NCBI GenBank assembly: GCA_014773175.1
Contig: VXCM01002790.1
Location: 34,344-98,343 of the forward strand
Direction: 5' to 3'
DNA from: Lucifuga dentata
Taxonomy: Eukaryota; Chordata; Actinopteri; Ophidiiformes; Bythitidae
Length of the DNA: 64,000 nucleotides
Part shown: piece after piece, positions 12,548 through 26,514 of the stretch
How the letters are laid out: the number at the start of each line of letters is the position of its first letter
How positions within the stretch are numbered: position 1 is the first letter of the stretch
The notes under the pieces: generated by a model
Seen by the model: the letters and a program-made list of their open reading frames with translations, nothing else
Told to the model about the DNA's origin: nothing
The model's database searches: none
Translations under genes and position numbers: made by a program

Positions 12548-13327
12548 ATTTTCTCAATAACTTGAGAAAAAAAAAAGTCTTCTTCTCCTGTATTCGGCTG
12601 TAGTGGCCTTTTTCTACTGTCTTGCTTCTAAGGCCACTTTCTTATTGATCGGTGTGTTTTGAGTTTTGACTCATGTCCAAACAAATTGTTCAAAATATTC
12701 CAGTTCAGTTTATAATCCACAAAGTCTGGTTCAACAAATGAAAGAAAATTTAATTGATACTGTCCAAACATGAAAAATAAAAAATACATATAAGAAAATT
12801 CCAGCTTTTATCCAGTATTGGTCCTGTACCAACTCGATAATCCAAAACTAATATTTGCACGTATTGTCATGTATCTCACACTCACGCTCATGGTAAAAAG
12901 CTTGTATACATCCAACACTGATCTCCTTTGTCTTTACAACAACCTCAGACAGTCAGCGCATGCACATTTTAACTATTTACAGTGCTGACGTATCATAAAA
13001 AATAATACTCAATTATTATCAAATAATAATCAAAATAGTAAGATTCGATTAGTATTAATATAATCTAACACACACACACACAAAGGATCCTGGATGTATT
13101 TCAGTACTTAAACAATATCCGCAACTTAATAAAAAACTAAATCAAAATATGACAGCATATTAAATTAGGTATTTTTCTAAACCTAAACAATTACCAAATT
13201 AACTCTCACACCAAAAGATTAGATGCTTTACAGCAGGCAGAACCACTTTGCACATGTCAAAAAAGTTCTAATCTGATTAAATGCTTTGGGGCATCTTATC
13301 TTATCGGATCACTTTATTGAGGGTCCA

Positions 13328-13452
13328 TGTAAACAGTTAAGTTGGAATCTCTAATCAGAATGATTTCAATTGGGTTGAAGAAATATTTGNTGTAAACAGT
13401 TAAGTTGGAATCTCTAATCAGAATGATTTCAATTGGGTTGAAGAAATATTTG
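13328..13452. repeat. Artefactual 62-bp direct duplication around an N
   Basis: 13328-13389 and 13391-13452 are identical and separated only by the N at 13390. Same pattern as other joins in this window; most likely unmerged contig ends. Confidence 0.85.
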
Positions 13453-13865
13453 TCCATGTAGCTGCAGCTATGGATGGATGGATGGATGGATATATGGATA
13501 GACAGACAGACAGTACCATTCAATTCAAAGCCTTTTTATTTTATGCCATGCAATTCATTTGCAAGATCTGGTGTTGACACCAAGGATAATCTGGTGATTA
13601 CAAGAATAACTGCTGCGTGAGTGCAAGTTTGACTCAGAGTGTAGTCTGTGTAATGTGATATACTGTGTGAATGACAGTGTGCGCGCACCAGACTCTAATG
13701 GCTTTTTATTCAGACACAGGCAAAAACCCACTAACACATAAAGTGCATAGTACACACTTAACACACAAAAAACACATATCCTCTCAAGAAATGGGAGCAG
13801 AGCCCAGGATTTCCTGGATTTCTCTGCAGGCCTTTCTCCACCACATGTACAGATGCGCAAGTGCC

Positions 13866-13892
13866 CACACACACATACACACGCACGCGCGN

Positions 13893-13940
<48 letters not shown>
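13866..13940. repeat. (CA)n microsatellite with an N join
   Basis: CA/CGCA units broken by an N at 13892. Confidence 0.95.
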
Positions 13941-13942
<2 letters not shown>

Positions 13943-15590
13943 TTCAGTCAGCAGAGGGACAGACTGAGGAATAAGGTGACTCATGCAGGTCTATTTACCG
14001 TAGTGGAAGAACTGTGATGCTCCTCTGTTCAGTTTCCCACTGAGTAAGTAAAAAAAGAGAAAAAAGGGAAAAAAAGTAGAGGTTGTGATGATATGAAAAT
14101 GGAATTAAGCATCATTTGCTTTTGAACAAAATAATTGAAGGAACAGGAATAACACCTGTTCATCACTATTAAGATTTAATTTTTTATGCAAAATGTCCCC
14201 TTTTTCAAGTTCCAATTAAAGCAGTAACTCTTTATTTACTGCTCTTGTGACACTACAGGAGCATAATGGGATACTGGTAAAAATAATAACAGTATATATA
14301 GTCATAGTTATAGGTGCCATTTTGGCTTCAGTTTGATGGTGCCAGTATTTGGTAGGCTGTCTGAGTATGTTTACTGTTTGTGTACAAATGATAGCATTAT
14401 GTTCTTCTTGTGCCCATTAGATGAAAAGAGAATTAGAAAGAAAATTAAAGAGTACTGTCCTTGGTAAACTCATTGACCACAATCCTACCAAGTGATTTAC
14501 CCCCTGAAAGTGCCTATATAATTGGGCTTGTGCAAAGTATTGTGCAAAAAATTATTGTCCAAAGAACTGCTTAAAATTAATTCAGATAACCCAGAAATAT
14601 TTTTAAATATACTGGATTAAAGCTATTTCCTGCACCTCTTCTTATCTTGCAGATGCCAAAGCAAGACAAACACAACAAAGCTTTACATAAAATGTCAAAT
14701 CTTCTACACAAAATTTATGCGTTTCTGCCATGCTGGTGAAAATTTGATGAACTTTTTGTATTAAAATGTTTATTAGATGCGTTTCTGAGTTCCTCCATTT
14801 GTTTTCAACAGCAATGCTAGCACACAATATGTTCTTCTGCCGACTGCTGAAAAATCATTCTAGATTGCTTTATCAAAATGGAAAGGGGAAAGTGGCTATC
14901 TATATATATATATCTATATCTATATATATATAGATATAGATATAGATATTTTACACACAAATAGCCATGCTCTTACTGGTAAAAGACAAATAGAAAGTTT
15001 ACAGTTCATATTATGACAGGATACAAAGACACTGTATTTCCCTCTTTCTGTACCACTGTATTGGTTTATTCATTACAACACACAGCTGTTCAACAGGATT
15101 TTATACAAGCAACTGCTATGGCTCACTTAACCATGAGATTGAACATCCACACAGAAGGAACTATTTTTGATTACTTATTACTTAACCTGTAATGTATTCT
15201 GCCTTTTGTTTTTTTTGTTTTTTTGCCTGCCTGTCCAGCTCCCCTCCCCATTCTCCTGCTTCCCCTAAATAAATGGAAAAATATTCACCGCCCTGGGCTA
15301 CTGCTGAACTTCTCACTCTCTGCATCCAATTTGAAGCGGAGCTGCTGTGATGTCACCAGAGCGTCCAAACAGAGAGAAAGAGGAAAGGGGAAGTCGGGAG
15401 GGGTGGAGGAGGCGAGAGAGAGGAGATGGCAACCTTCAGACCTCTGAGGTCACACTTCTTAACCCCACTGCTAAAAATCCAATAACACTTTATGAATGTT
15501 TTAGTTAGAAGTCATTAATGCAGCCGAGCATCTGTTTTGAAAAGAATACAAATGAGGTGCTGTCCTGCTCTGCTCTTTCCAACCTTCTCT

Positions 15591-15592
<2 letters not shown>
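13941..15592. other. Intergenic DNA, no gene recognised
   Basis: Contains a small self-complementary TATATC tract at 14902-14950. No coding frame supported. Confidence 0.5.
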
Positions 15593-15640
<48 letters not shown>

Positions 15641-15647
15641 CACACAC
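15593..15647. repeat. (CA)n microsatellite
   Basis: Nearly pure CA tract. Confidence 0.95.
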
Positions 15648-16191
15648 GTACACAGCCCCAAGGACCTGGACTCCACAGTGCTAAGCCAGAACCATTTCTT
15701 TGGAATTAGCTGACTGCATATTTAAAATCACCAGTCAGGTTAAACATCTGGCCTTTCAAATTCAAAACTATGCACCAACTTGCTTGCTCCCATCAACTCT
15801 GCTACAGCTCAAGAACAAGGATTTGCTGTGGACCGCCTGTTTAACAGCAAATGCTCTAAAGACACACTCTCAGACCTTGCCATTATACTGTAAATGTAGC
15901 CAGGTAACAGAGAGTGAAAAACTTGGCCTCAATGTCAAGGTCAGAGAAAATATTCTTTGGTGAAATCATCCCAGAGGTTTTAGCGGCAACGAGCTTCCAG
16001 CTGAAGTCTGAATGCTACAGACCTTAGAGTAGATTAAGGGGTAAACCTATATTTCCAAATAGAACAGTCTTTCAAGCATGACTCAATACCAAACGCTCTG
16101 CGACACACTCTGCAAGCTACGTGCACGATCCAATTGGCAGAAATAAAAGCCAATACAACACTATAAGAAAGCCTGCATTACAGAGAGGAGT

Positions 16192-16215
16192 GGGTGTGTG
16201 TGTGTGTGTGTGTGT
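16192..16215. repeat. (GT)n microsatellite
   Basis: Pure GT tract of about 12 units. Confidence 0.9.
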
Positions 16216-16485
16216 ATTGGGTATGTGAGGGTCTCTGCAGCAAAAAAGTGAGTAAGAAGGCTCAGCAGTTTAAATAAGCCAGCAGGGTTGTGTACACTCC
16301 TATTTACCCATGTGGTCACAGGAGAAAAGGCCATGGGGAAGAAGGGAATAGAGGTGTCGCAATGGCCATGATGATGATGGAGTGTCTACAAATATGACTC
16401 CAAACAGGGTCATTTTGATTTGGCAGCAATATGCAAAGGCTGGCCCGTTAACTCCTGACCTTTTGAGTGTGACCTGTGGAGGGGG

Positions 16486-16490
<5 letters not shown>

Positions 16491-16520
<30 letters not shown>
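16491..16520. repeat. (CT)n microsatellite
   Basis: Pure CT tract of 15 units, next to a G-run. Confidence 0.9.
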
Positions 16521-16523
<3 letters not shown>

Positions 16524-16546
16524 AGAGGAGGACAGAAAGGGAGGAG

Positions 16547-16815
16547 AGAAGGAGAGAGAGAGGGGCTGTGCAGTGTCAGGCCCATTATGGCCGGCTAAAA
16601 ACTCAGGCCGCTCTCCGGCGAGGAGCCATCCATCATCGGGGCCTCTCTAATCAGCATGTTTGTCACTGTAACTAAACAGTGGGCTGAGCCACATCGCCAC
16701 GCTATTGGCCCTGACAGGGAGAAATAAATCTGCTGCCAGCCAATGGGCTGCAGGCAGCCGAGCATGACAGGAAAGGTGACAGACTCTTGAGGTCTCAACT
16801 AGTGCGAGATTAAAG
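16547..16815. promoter_or_regulatory. Candidate conserved non-coding element
   Basis: GC-balanced, repeat-free block with CCAAT-type sites (ATTGGC at 16704; GCCAATGGG at 16738), TAATCAGC and GGAGAAATAAAT motifs, and no open frame. It is flanked by simple repeats, which makes its complexity stand out. Inference only. Confidence 0.35.
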
Positions 16816-19081
16816 GGAACTAGCCCAGACTCCGGGGCGGAGGAAACATTTGAACAGTTTTACTGGTCTTTAGGCAGCAGTCGAGGCCGCGGCTGCAGCG
16901 GGTGTTGAAAGTGAGAATGCCTTTGTCCCTTTCTTACACGAGACAGGTCCATTTGTTCAGTTAGGAGAAACTCTGATTCCTTTTGTAAAAGGTAACAGAT
17001 ACGTGTTCCGTTCACTTTCCCCATGATGTCTCAGGAGTGAAAATCCTCTCTGCGGTGGTCACACAGGTTCAATCATGGCACATTCTGCCGGGGAAAATGC
17101 TTCTCTGAAAAGTAAAACTGGATTATAGCACAGTATGATCCTAAACTCATGCCAAAACTTCATATTCATCACACCTTTACCTGCAACATCTTTTAGACTG
17201 CCACACTTTTGGAGAAAAATGTTGCTGTATGGCTTAGATCATGTCAAGTAAAATGTTTCTCTGCTGGCCAACTCTAAAAATCAACAACAGTATTTGTAAC
17301 AGTGATTAACCTTTAGTACTGTAATATTCTAAAAATATTATATTACTGCCTTTGAGTTACTTGTTGATTTTCATTTTCAGTAGTCACATTTGGAAATAAT
17401 CTGTCTTTACTATACATATTTTTGGAAAAATAGTTCCATTTCTTGCATTTTACACAGGTGATCCAGTCCACTGAGCCTGTTCTCTGGCTTGCTCTGATTT
17501 TGTTTGGTTCCGTCTGGCTCCTTGCTTACATCTCAGCAGGCAGGTTGTACACAGAAGCTCAAAAAGCCAGTGTTATTGGTGTTACTCCACCACTTGGTGC
17601 TGGAACCTTTTTTCCACTCAGAATTCACAACAGCTAATAAACCAGAAAGGAGGAAAAGTAAGTTTTCCTGATGATGTAGAGCCACTTACTACCAAACAGT
17701 TTAAAAAAAAATAAAAATCTGGGAAATCTCAGGAAATCACAACTGGCAGTGTTATTTTGAAGGTTTGATGGCTTACATCATAACATTGAACCTTTTGCTT
17801 TCTCCTCTGGTCTTCAGTGAACTTGGCTGGCTTGTATTGTACGATCCTCCTTCCTGGATCCCTCCCAAACAGGCGTTTTACTCGCAGCCCTCTCCATAAA
17901 GGCTGAGAACACTAATGCGCATCAGTCCTTTCACAGTCTGTCAAAGCCTTACGTCTTACAGCTTTTCAGTTCTGCTCCACCACATCCGATGGAGCGGGCT
18001 GACAATTCAACATTTTCAAAAGCCTGGAAGATGCTGCACATAATGTATTAAATATAATTTGAAGGGTCGAAGCTGAAAACCCGTAAAGCTAAGAACTGAG
18101 CAAGGTCTTAATGACGTCATGTTAAAGTATTCCACCCTCTGTGTCATACATAGTACAGCCCTTAATAATTTTTAGAGAACAAGTCATAATTCTAAAAAAA
18201 ACAAAAAACAACAAAAACCAAAAGCAATGATTGATTACCTTATACCTCAACTATTACCCAATATTATTATTATTATTAATATTACACAACCTCTTGATAT
18301 TATGCTATTACTAATTACACTATGCCTAAACATTTCAAATTAAATTAATTTAAAAAACTAGATGAACATATAACATGGTAATGACATGCAAGGAATTACC
18401 TAGATATGTCTTTTTGGATAATCTCAATTTATATAGGAGCATTTTGATGTTTTTCATAAAAGAGCTGGTCCTCAGAATGACAGAAATTGAACGTTGTAGT
18501 GATAACTGTATTTTCAACCACCAATGACCAATCTTGTGTCAGAAGACAGCAGTTTAATAAGAAGTGTGCTTATTTTATAATAGCACCAGTAGTCACCCTG
18601 GATCACGTTTCACAATCCAAGGGTTACAGTGGTTGGCAGGGGATTGCAGAAAGGGGGGAGAACATGCATACGCTCATTTCTGCAAAGTAAAATGACACTA
18701 TATCAAATCAAGCATTTCCATATGTGGACTGTGGCTGCTGTTGTGGCTTTGGCAGTGCAGGAGCAGAGCGACACACCAATAGATGTGCTGAGTGTCACAC
18801 TGTGAGAGAACAGGCCATTATGTGAGCTCTGGAGCCTCCTACTGGAAGAAAACAGGAACTGCCTCTCATCCTACATTAGGCTGTCCCCAAACTATGTCTC
18901 ACAAACTGTAGATCCCAAGGCAAAAATCCATCTGTAGCCCTCTACAGGACTGAGACTTTAAGCATGTTGACCAATAGTGAAACACTGCTGACTATATAGA
19001 CTTACAGTTGTAAAATAATCTTTGGTACCAATATCCAGTCCTCTGGATTACAGTTGTAAACATTGTTAATCAGGCAGTTAA
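16816..19081. other. Intergenic DNA, no gene recognised
   Basis: Two short open frames (17443-17637, 18487-18690) have no recognisable domain, no initiation context and no flanking splice logic. Otherwise AT-rich unique DNA. Confidence 0.5.
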
Positions 19082-19135
19082 ACCCACGTCCGCCTTCATT
19101 TTTGCGTCTGCACAAAAATGATGGCGGACATGGGT
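19082..19135. other. Short near-perfect hairpin
   Basis: Arms 19082-19104 and 19113-19135 pair at 21 of 23 positions around an 8-nt loop. Shorter than a typical pre-miRNA; could be an RNA hairpin or a remnant of an inverted repeat. Confidence 0.45.
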
Positions 19136-21472
19136 GCATGGGTATGGCAGACAGACTCACTTTGAAAGGTTAATAACTTCTACTTCTCCATTAGACGAGA
19201 GAATTTGGGCCATAAATCTCAAGGGCACTGAAGACTTGTCTGGAGGCCAGCTAAGATAATTGGGCAGTATTTTGTAATGTTGACCTTTCTACTATAAGAG
19301 GATATGTTTTTTTTTCATGTGTGTGTGTGCGTGTATGTGTGAGGGAGCCACATGTTGTCGACCGCTGCAGAATACCAGCAAAGGTCAAGATGACTACTTG
19401 AATTTTATTACGTCTACATGGGATAGAAAGAACATATTCAGGAGAACATCTGTGCAGCCCCAAATTTTCCAAGATGGCAGATTTTGTTTTTTTCTTTTTG
19501 TGGCAATAAAGACATGACTGCTTCTTCCTCCCATTTAAAACAAATTAAATTAGCCGCTCTGCCTTAGTGTGGGTCAGTGGCTCAGGCAGTGGCCTTTTAC
19601 TAGAAGCTTCACTTTGCCAAGCTTGTCTTTACAGACATAAATTAGGCCAGGAGTGCTTGGCTAAAACATGTCAGGGGCTAAACGAAGATTGAGTGATGAG
19701 GTGGAACAAGGGAGACTGAGGACCAGGGGTACTCGTGGAATGGAGAACCTCTAGTCCCCCCACTCCTCCCTTGCTGATTCCCCCCCTCCCAAAAAAAAGG
19801 AGGAGGGGACCTCCAGTCCTCCAGTACATGAGTTGGCACCAGTTAGAGCTCAGGAAGTCCAGGAGACGCCTCTGCCTGCCTTGAGAGTGAAACCTAAAAC
19901 CATTGACATAGCCAATACATGTCATATTCTCTCAGTCAAGAATGGTTTATTTTCCAAGGAATTTTAACCTAAAACCTGTTCTTCGTAATTATCCTGATTT
20001 GTTTGAAAAACCAAAGTGGATAGGTCCAGCCCAATTGCCAACAAGAGACCACTGTTATGTTTGGTTGTAAAACGAAAAAAAAAAAAAAAAAAAAANTTTT
20101 TTTTTTTTTTTTTTTTTTTTTTACATCTCCAAAACAATGACAAAACGTCTTGTTCTGCAGTGGAGGTAGCAAATATCTCAGTGGCAGTCATCGCAGAGTC
20201 TCAAATGCAGCAAATCTGTTCAAAAAAAGACACGAGTGTTGAGACGTCAACATGTATGTTGTAAAAGCCAAAGTCACATACATTCAGTCTCAGCGCCTAA
20301 GGGTGCTTGGAGTTACTCCAGGTGCAGTTCTCCATCTAAATAACCCCAGTCACTGGAAAAGGCCAGGGTGAGCCCGATCCAACTGCTCCCTGCTTTTGGC
20401 AGAATGTCTCGGCGGGTCTCAGGGAGATGTTTTTATGTAAAGGAACAACGAGAATTACTGGACATTCTCCCAGAGCTGTGTTGAAACAGATTGTAGGAAA
20501 CATATTTAAACTTGTGCAACTGAAGGGTTTAAATTGTCTATAAAATCTGATTCTTCTCGTTTTCGCTAACAAACATGGGCATCATTTTCTAGCCAGTAAA
20601 CTGCTGGTGCTTTGTCACGCTAAAAATAATGACCTACTTCCTATGGTGTAAATGGAATGTGTAAGTGCAGCATTTCAAAGTAATTTCCTATAACGTGCCT
20701 GCTTCAAACACGATGAAGATAAATACGTTATTTATGCCATACAACAATATTGGGTACACCTCAACAATCTTAAGCATAGAAAATATTTCAGCTTCTGTTG
20801 ATGTCAAGGATGTTGATTCCATGTCTATCTCTCCAACATAACCGTTACAAAAGTAGGAATTTTTTTTTTTTTTTTCCCAATGGGCATTGTATTTCAATGC
20901 ATTAAATTGTACATTATTAGGTGTGTAACTCATAAACTTTTTCAATGTACAGCTCAGTATTTGTGTATTTATAGCAAAAACATCTGCACTTACCACTTAG
21001 GTTTTATAAGCAATAAACTTATTTCCCATTAACACTGTGTATCACTATCAGAATAGCACAGGATCCTTTCAGTGTCATGAGAGACTCTTCATTTATTATC
21101 CAGAGGGAAACCATGCACGTTAGGAGTTGTAAGATGGTACACTTTTGAGGAATAAAATATATGAGTAATAACAAAATTTAAGAAAAATAAAGCCAGACAG
21201 ACATAATGTACTGTAAGTAATCTTGCACGTTAACTCACATGGAATCATCCATTCTAAAGGACCAAACCTGTACGATTTCTGTGCTCATAATGTATGACTC
21301 GATTGACATGTCACACTAAACAGCATCTCATGTGACATCGATGACAGTTTAAGAATGTCCTGTACTGAGGCGATTTAAGTACATTTAGTCATTATTGCAT
21401 TGAGCCATGTTGGACTTCAGTTCTGCTATGCCGCTGCTGTCACCCATCTGATATGGTGAGAACCGATTAGCC
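19136..21472. other. Intergenic DNA with an A-run/N/T-run join
   Basis: Positions 20075-20122 read A-run, N (20096), T-run, a likely assembly join. No gene recognised; the open frames over this join are homopolymer translations. Confidence 0.5.
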
Positions 21473-22064
21473 TTAAAGGGCAATACCGGAGATCTTGCAT
21501 ATTTGAGCCCGCATACACCTTATATTACAGACAATCATTTCCCAAAATATACTACTTTAGCACTTCATTTTAGAATTTTTTCTAAAATCATTTTAGAATT
21601 TTTTCCTACAATGGCAGTCCTAACAGACTGCCATTGTTTCAGTTCATTCCCATACGCTATTAAAATCAGCTTGTAGAGACTTGAAACATGCTTGAGATAT
21701 TTAATCCATCACAGTGAACACTATGTCTATTCATTTTTTTGTCGAAGTAACTTTATTTAACAGTCCAACATGGTGCTGCACTGAATACGATGTGTGTCTC
21801 TGCCAGGGAATATAGTCCCAGGAGAAGATGGCTTTTACAGAGAAAATAAAATGTACAATTCTCACAATTGTGCATAAGTGTTAGCAGGTGAAACATTGAA
21901 TTTTAAGGTGGGTGTATCACTGAACAATTGATTTTGAAACATTCAGGGATTTAGCAAAATAACAGGAAAACTAAAATACAGTTTAATGTTTTGGAAATTG
22001 TTTGTCAATAACATAACACATTTGTTGGGTTCAGACATGCAAAATTGCAGGTATGGTCCTCTAA
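21473..22064. mobile_element. Copy 5 of the TTAA/AGGACCATACC element
   Basis: TTAAAGGGCAATACC at 21473; GGTATGGTCCTCTAA ending at 22064. Full interior of the first subgroup (GTAACTTTATTTAAC near 21748, then GTCCAACATG; CCAGGGAATATAGTCCC near 21804). Length 592 bp, a good reference copy. Confidence 0.88.
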
Positions 22065-25000
22065 TGTGATTGTGTTGGTTTTGGAAACTGAGTTCAATCT
22101 TGCTTTTCATGACTAAATCAGTCAGCGACCTGGCAGATTCATTTGTTGCAACTTTCTCTCCAGCATCTCAGCAACAATGGTGCTGTGCCTGAAGCTCGCC
22201 AGCTGCAAAAAATGACCTGATGCATGTAGGCTGGAAATCTATCATTGATGGTTAAGTGTGAAGTGTGTGTGTGAAGAACAGAGCAGAATGCCAGTCAATT
22301 TGAGTGGGACTGTTCTGCCAAGTGACTCGTGCAAATGTTGATGTTTAGCCGCAGATTCAAATCAATCTCACTTGTTTCTATGAGGCTAGAAATTGTATGT
22401 TATGAAGGGATATGATGGCCTGGTTCAAAAGTTTATCGCAAAATCCTGTGCCACATTTGTTATAGGCATCATGTCCTTTGCAGTCATGTAGCAAATTCTG
22501 AGTCAACACCTCTGCACATTGCACTTATAATTTGTATTTCAACACAGTATTTTAATATCTGCAGGGAGCACTCACTTCTAGACTAGGTTTCAGTTTTTTT
22601 CTTTTTTAAATTCTCTAATTCTTCCTCTGTGAGCAGAGGCAAATCGTGACCTCATATCTTGGAAATTATTTTTAAAAAGAACAAACAAGACAGAAATAAC
22701 ACACAACCTACATTACATAATAGGTTGCAGAGTGATATATAGATTTTTTTAATCAATTAAAAACTTGATGGCAGGTAATCACTAGCAAACTATTAATATC
22801 CTTGGTTTAAAACTAGGAATTTGACCTGAGAAAATTGCATTCACACATCATGCTCCCTGGACTAATGGGTCCCCCCAAAAAAACACAGACTTTAAAAATG
22901 AGAAACTAAATATCTTACTTTTACTAACAAGAAATAAAGAAATAACGTCTATGCCTTTAAAAGTTCTCAATCCACTGTTAGCACCAACTTGGTGAGACTT
23001 GGTTTGAAAAGGGTGGGGGCCGGAGCCCCTCCACTTTTCTGTTTAAAAAAACCCTGCGGTATTAGAGTGGACTAATCTTTAAAAGGTTAATTTATTCATA
23101 GAGATTTTGACAGAGATGTATGGCCAAACCAACATCTCAGGCACCTCTTCCCAGAGGGAGATGACTTGTGCAAAGAACAGAGAGGGAGAAAAGGGAAAGC
23201 GGAAGGAGGAGGATGGGGGGCTTGGTGGTGGTGGTGGGGGGGTTGGCAGAAAGATGGAGTGCAAAAGAGAGACAGAGTGGGGAGTCAACACACTATAAAC
23301 ACAAACACATAATTACCTCAGGAGCTGACAATGACTGTGGCCTTTAACTGGTCACACTTAGAGCTCTGCTGTCCGTCCTTTCCGTTTGGGGAGGGAAATG
23401 TAAACTAAAGGCAATCTATACAACACACAAAATGTTGAAATCATAAAAGCAAAGCACGTACGTTTGCATGGTGTAAGGATTTGATTTGCAGACTGTCCTG
23501 TGGAAGTTACGTCTCCCTGCTTACAGTTAAATATTTAAAGGAATGTTTCACCAGCATTAATGAGGACATAATGTTAGCCTTGACCTGTATTCATGGAAGC
23601 AAAATTTAACCATACTGTCACTTTACTTTTTTTTGTTTTTTTTGTAGTCAAGTTACCTGTTCCTCCACTGCCAGTATTCATTTTAAATAATGCCTTTTGA
23701 GATCTGAGAAATGTCCCACAGTGAAAGCCAACCAAATATGATATCTAGAAGAATTTAAAAAGTAAAGTAGTTGGCAATTTTACTGAAGACCAGAGATTAA
23801 ACAGATTATATGAATCACTAAATTTAAGGAAGCAGATTATTAGGAAGCTTAGATTATTAAAATATATATCAAGAAAGTGGATAAAAAACACACATTGATT
23901 TTTATTAGCAAAATAACATCTTTTTAAGTAGCAAGCACATTTAATATTGCTAGTTAAACATCCACAACTCTTCGTGCTGCATCACCTCGTCAGGAATATT
24001 GAAAGTTTATGACCTTTGGAAAATGACATACAAATGTCCACAGGAGTCACCTTTGAAAGCAGACAGAAGCAGACTGCAGGAATGAAACTAGATGCATGTG
24101 TAACCCTTCAGTTTGAGTTAAATGATGCTGAAAGCATAACAGATTTCTGACTGTCACTCTTTTACGGCGAAGGGGTTCTCTCTAAAACGTTTAGAGACTG
24201 AGAAAATAAACATCAAATTCTAAACAATCAGGGCTTTGCATGGCCGTGCCAACAAAAAGCTAAACACAGGAGGGGTTGATGTGGCATTTCGTACAAAAGG
24301 CCAACACTCTGGATCAGCCGTGTTGTGATGAAGCAATGAAGTGATGCTTTGTAAGACTCCATTTATGACATCCATGGGGGTTTCACGCTTAATAAACTAG
24401 ATTTTTTTAGTGCTTATATTATGTGATTTTAAATTTGCTTCTGCTGATGTACACAGTTTTAATTGTTTGTCTGCAAAACTTTTATGTCGCTATGCTACTT
24501 TATTCAGCATGACTGTCTAGTAAAATAAAAGTTAAAGAAAACAAAAAAAAAAACAAAATCAATATTTCACATAAGCACTACAAGCACTGATGTATTTCTT
24601 CAAGAAGCGTACCACTCATCAACTTAGACATAATTTAATTTGTACCGTGAGGGTTCCTCCAAGTAGCCATGCATCACTGCACGCGCTCACATTTTATTTT
24701 AGCTTTCCTGTCCTCGATTACATTGTGAACTGCTGACTTGTTCCAACTGCCTCATATATTTAATGTTTGAGAGGGTTATCGTGACTAATTTTTTTCACAT
24801 TTTGTATGTATGACCTTTTTAATTTGATTTACTCGGTAAGGTAATTCATTGCGAAGCTACCTAAATACTGTGAATGACATGTTCTATTTGCAGGCAGTCA
24901 GTGGGAGACTGTGCATGTGTCAGAAGGACAAAGTCTTAGTTTTGTAAAAGCAGCTGACAACACATCAATACTAATGTATGATATGGAGATCTCTGATGTC

Positions 25001-25345
25001 AACAGGGCTGGCTCCAGCTTAAGTCCATATACCAGGGCTAAACCTGAAGACTTCTGGTTTGTAAGGCAGGCAGCACACCCAGTGGCCATCACAAGTGACA
25101 TGAGTGAAAGATTCAAATACCCAGACAATTTACATCTTTGCTGTGCTTGCTGTTCAGACTGAATGCTGCATGATAAGAGTAGTACAGAAAAGTTGCTCCA
25201 ATGTAAATGTAACATCTGATTATGATGAGGAGGCCTGAAGTCACTCCGAGTTTAAATATCTAGTTTTAATATCAAATAGTTTTCAGTTCCCCCACACATA
25301 TCTATGGTAGCTGTGAGGGTTTGGATTGCAGGCTCTTAAGCCTTA
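22065..25345. other. Intergenic DNA, no gene recognised
   Basis: A purine-rich tract at 23170-23280 gives spurious opposed open frames. An open frame at 24911-25162 shows no known domain. Otherwise unassigned. Confidence 0.5.
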
Positions 25346-25911
25346 GGCCCGTTTCACATGCTAAGTGTTGAGCATTGCTGCTGAGCTTGGCATCCAGCAG
25401 TCTGCTTGTTCATGAATGGAGTCTGAGTGGTGCTGCTCAACCAAGCGCTGACAAGAAGCACTCATTGCTAATGACATGTTGACGGTTACCATGGGCGATC
25501 TTTGCACATTCGTGGTCCAAATCAGGTTCCTGGGTCAAATCAGGTAGCAACATGGACATCGCAACCAAGAAGGCTCTGGCTCTTATTCTCATTCTGAAGA
25601 GAAGTGAAAAAAACGGCGAATGTTTAATCACCATTCTAAACTGTTCTACACAGGTTGAGCTTCTCCTCCATTGCTGTGGCGTTTCTGCTTACAGCTGTTC
25701 TCTGAGTGGATGCGCATTGGAAAGGTCAGCATCAGAAAGGTCAAAGTTGAACTTGGTTGAACATTGAACGCCGTGTCAAAACTGAGAATTCGAGCGCCAC
25801 AAGGTGCTTAGGGTAGCATGATGCAATGTTAGGAGTCACCATTCAGCTCCCAATACACAACAATGGAATGCCCAGTCAGCACAACACTCAACTTATCACG
25901 TGAAACCGGCC
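25346..25911. mobile_element. PIF/Harbinger-type MITE
   Basis: Left end GGCCCGTTTCACATG and inverted right end (GGCCGGTTTCACGTG on the minus strand) match at 13 of 15 positions. The element is flanked by a 3-bp direct duplication, TTA (25343-25345 and 25912-25914). A 3-bp TTA/TAA duplication with GGCC-type ends is the hallmark of Harbinger transposons. The 566-bp interior has a short open frame (25552-25767) but no recognisable transposase. Confidence 0.7.
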
Positions 25912-25933
25912 TTACAGTGCAGTCATATCAAAC

Positions 25934-26514
25934 TTAAAGGACCATATCGGCAATTTTGTATGTTTGAGCCCAATATACAGTACAACCTACATATACAGTA
26001 TGTTACATTACAATCAATTTCCTAAACATAAAACTGTATTTTAGGTTTCCTGTTATTTTTTCAAATCCCTAATCTTTCAAAATCAAATGTCAGGGTGATA
26101 CACCCGTCTTAAAACTCAGTGTTTCGCCTTCTAACATTTATCAGAAGGCACGGTTGTTTTAATTTCTCTGTAAAAGCCGTCTTCTCCTGGGACTGTATTT
26201 CCTGACAGAGACATACATTGTCTTCTGTGCAGCTCCATGTTGGATCAGTTAGATAAAGTTACTTCAACAAAAAAAAACATAATAGACGTGTTGTTTGCTG
26301 TGATGAATTATTTACCTCAAGCACATTTCAAGTCTCTACAAGTCGATTTTAATAGTGTACAAGAATGAACTGAAACCAATGGAAGTCTGGAAGGTAGGAC
26401 AAAAAAAAAAAAAAAAAAAAACCCTAACATTTACCGCTCTAGTCGTATATTTTGGAAAATGCAGGTTGTGTATAACGGGCTCGAACATGCACTATTGCTG
26501 GTATTGTCCTTTAA
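25934..26514. mobile_element. Copy 6 of the TTAA/AGGACCATACC element
   Basis: TTAAAGGACCATATC at 25934 and GGTATTGTCCTTTAA ending at 26514, interior in reverse orientation relative to copy 5. It starts 19 bp after the Harbinger element's target duplication ends. Confidence 0.88.

Noticed and set aside
21253..21300. TCTAAAGGACCAAACCTGTACG resembling the left end of the AGGACCATACC family
   Set aside because: Only about 30 bp match, no family interior follows and no right end is paired with it; a full copy begins separately at 21473.
22985..23060. GC-rich phrase GGGGGCCGGAGCCCCTCC as a possible terminal hairpin of a transposon
   Set aside because: Short palindrome only; no matching distal end or target duplication was found.
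24898..25215. Opposed open frames of 83 and 105 codons
   Set aside because: No recognisable domain, no plausible start context and no splice logic; compatible with chance in a region of moderate GC.
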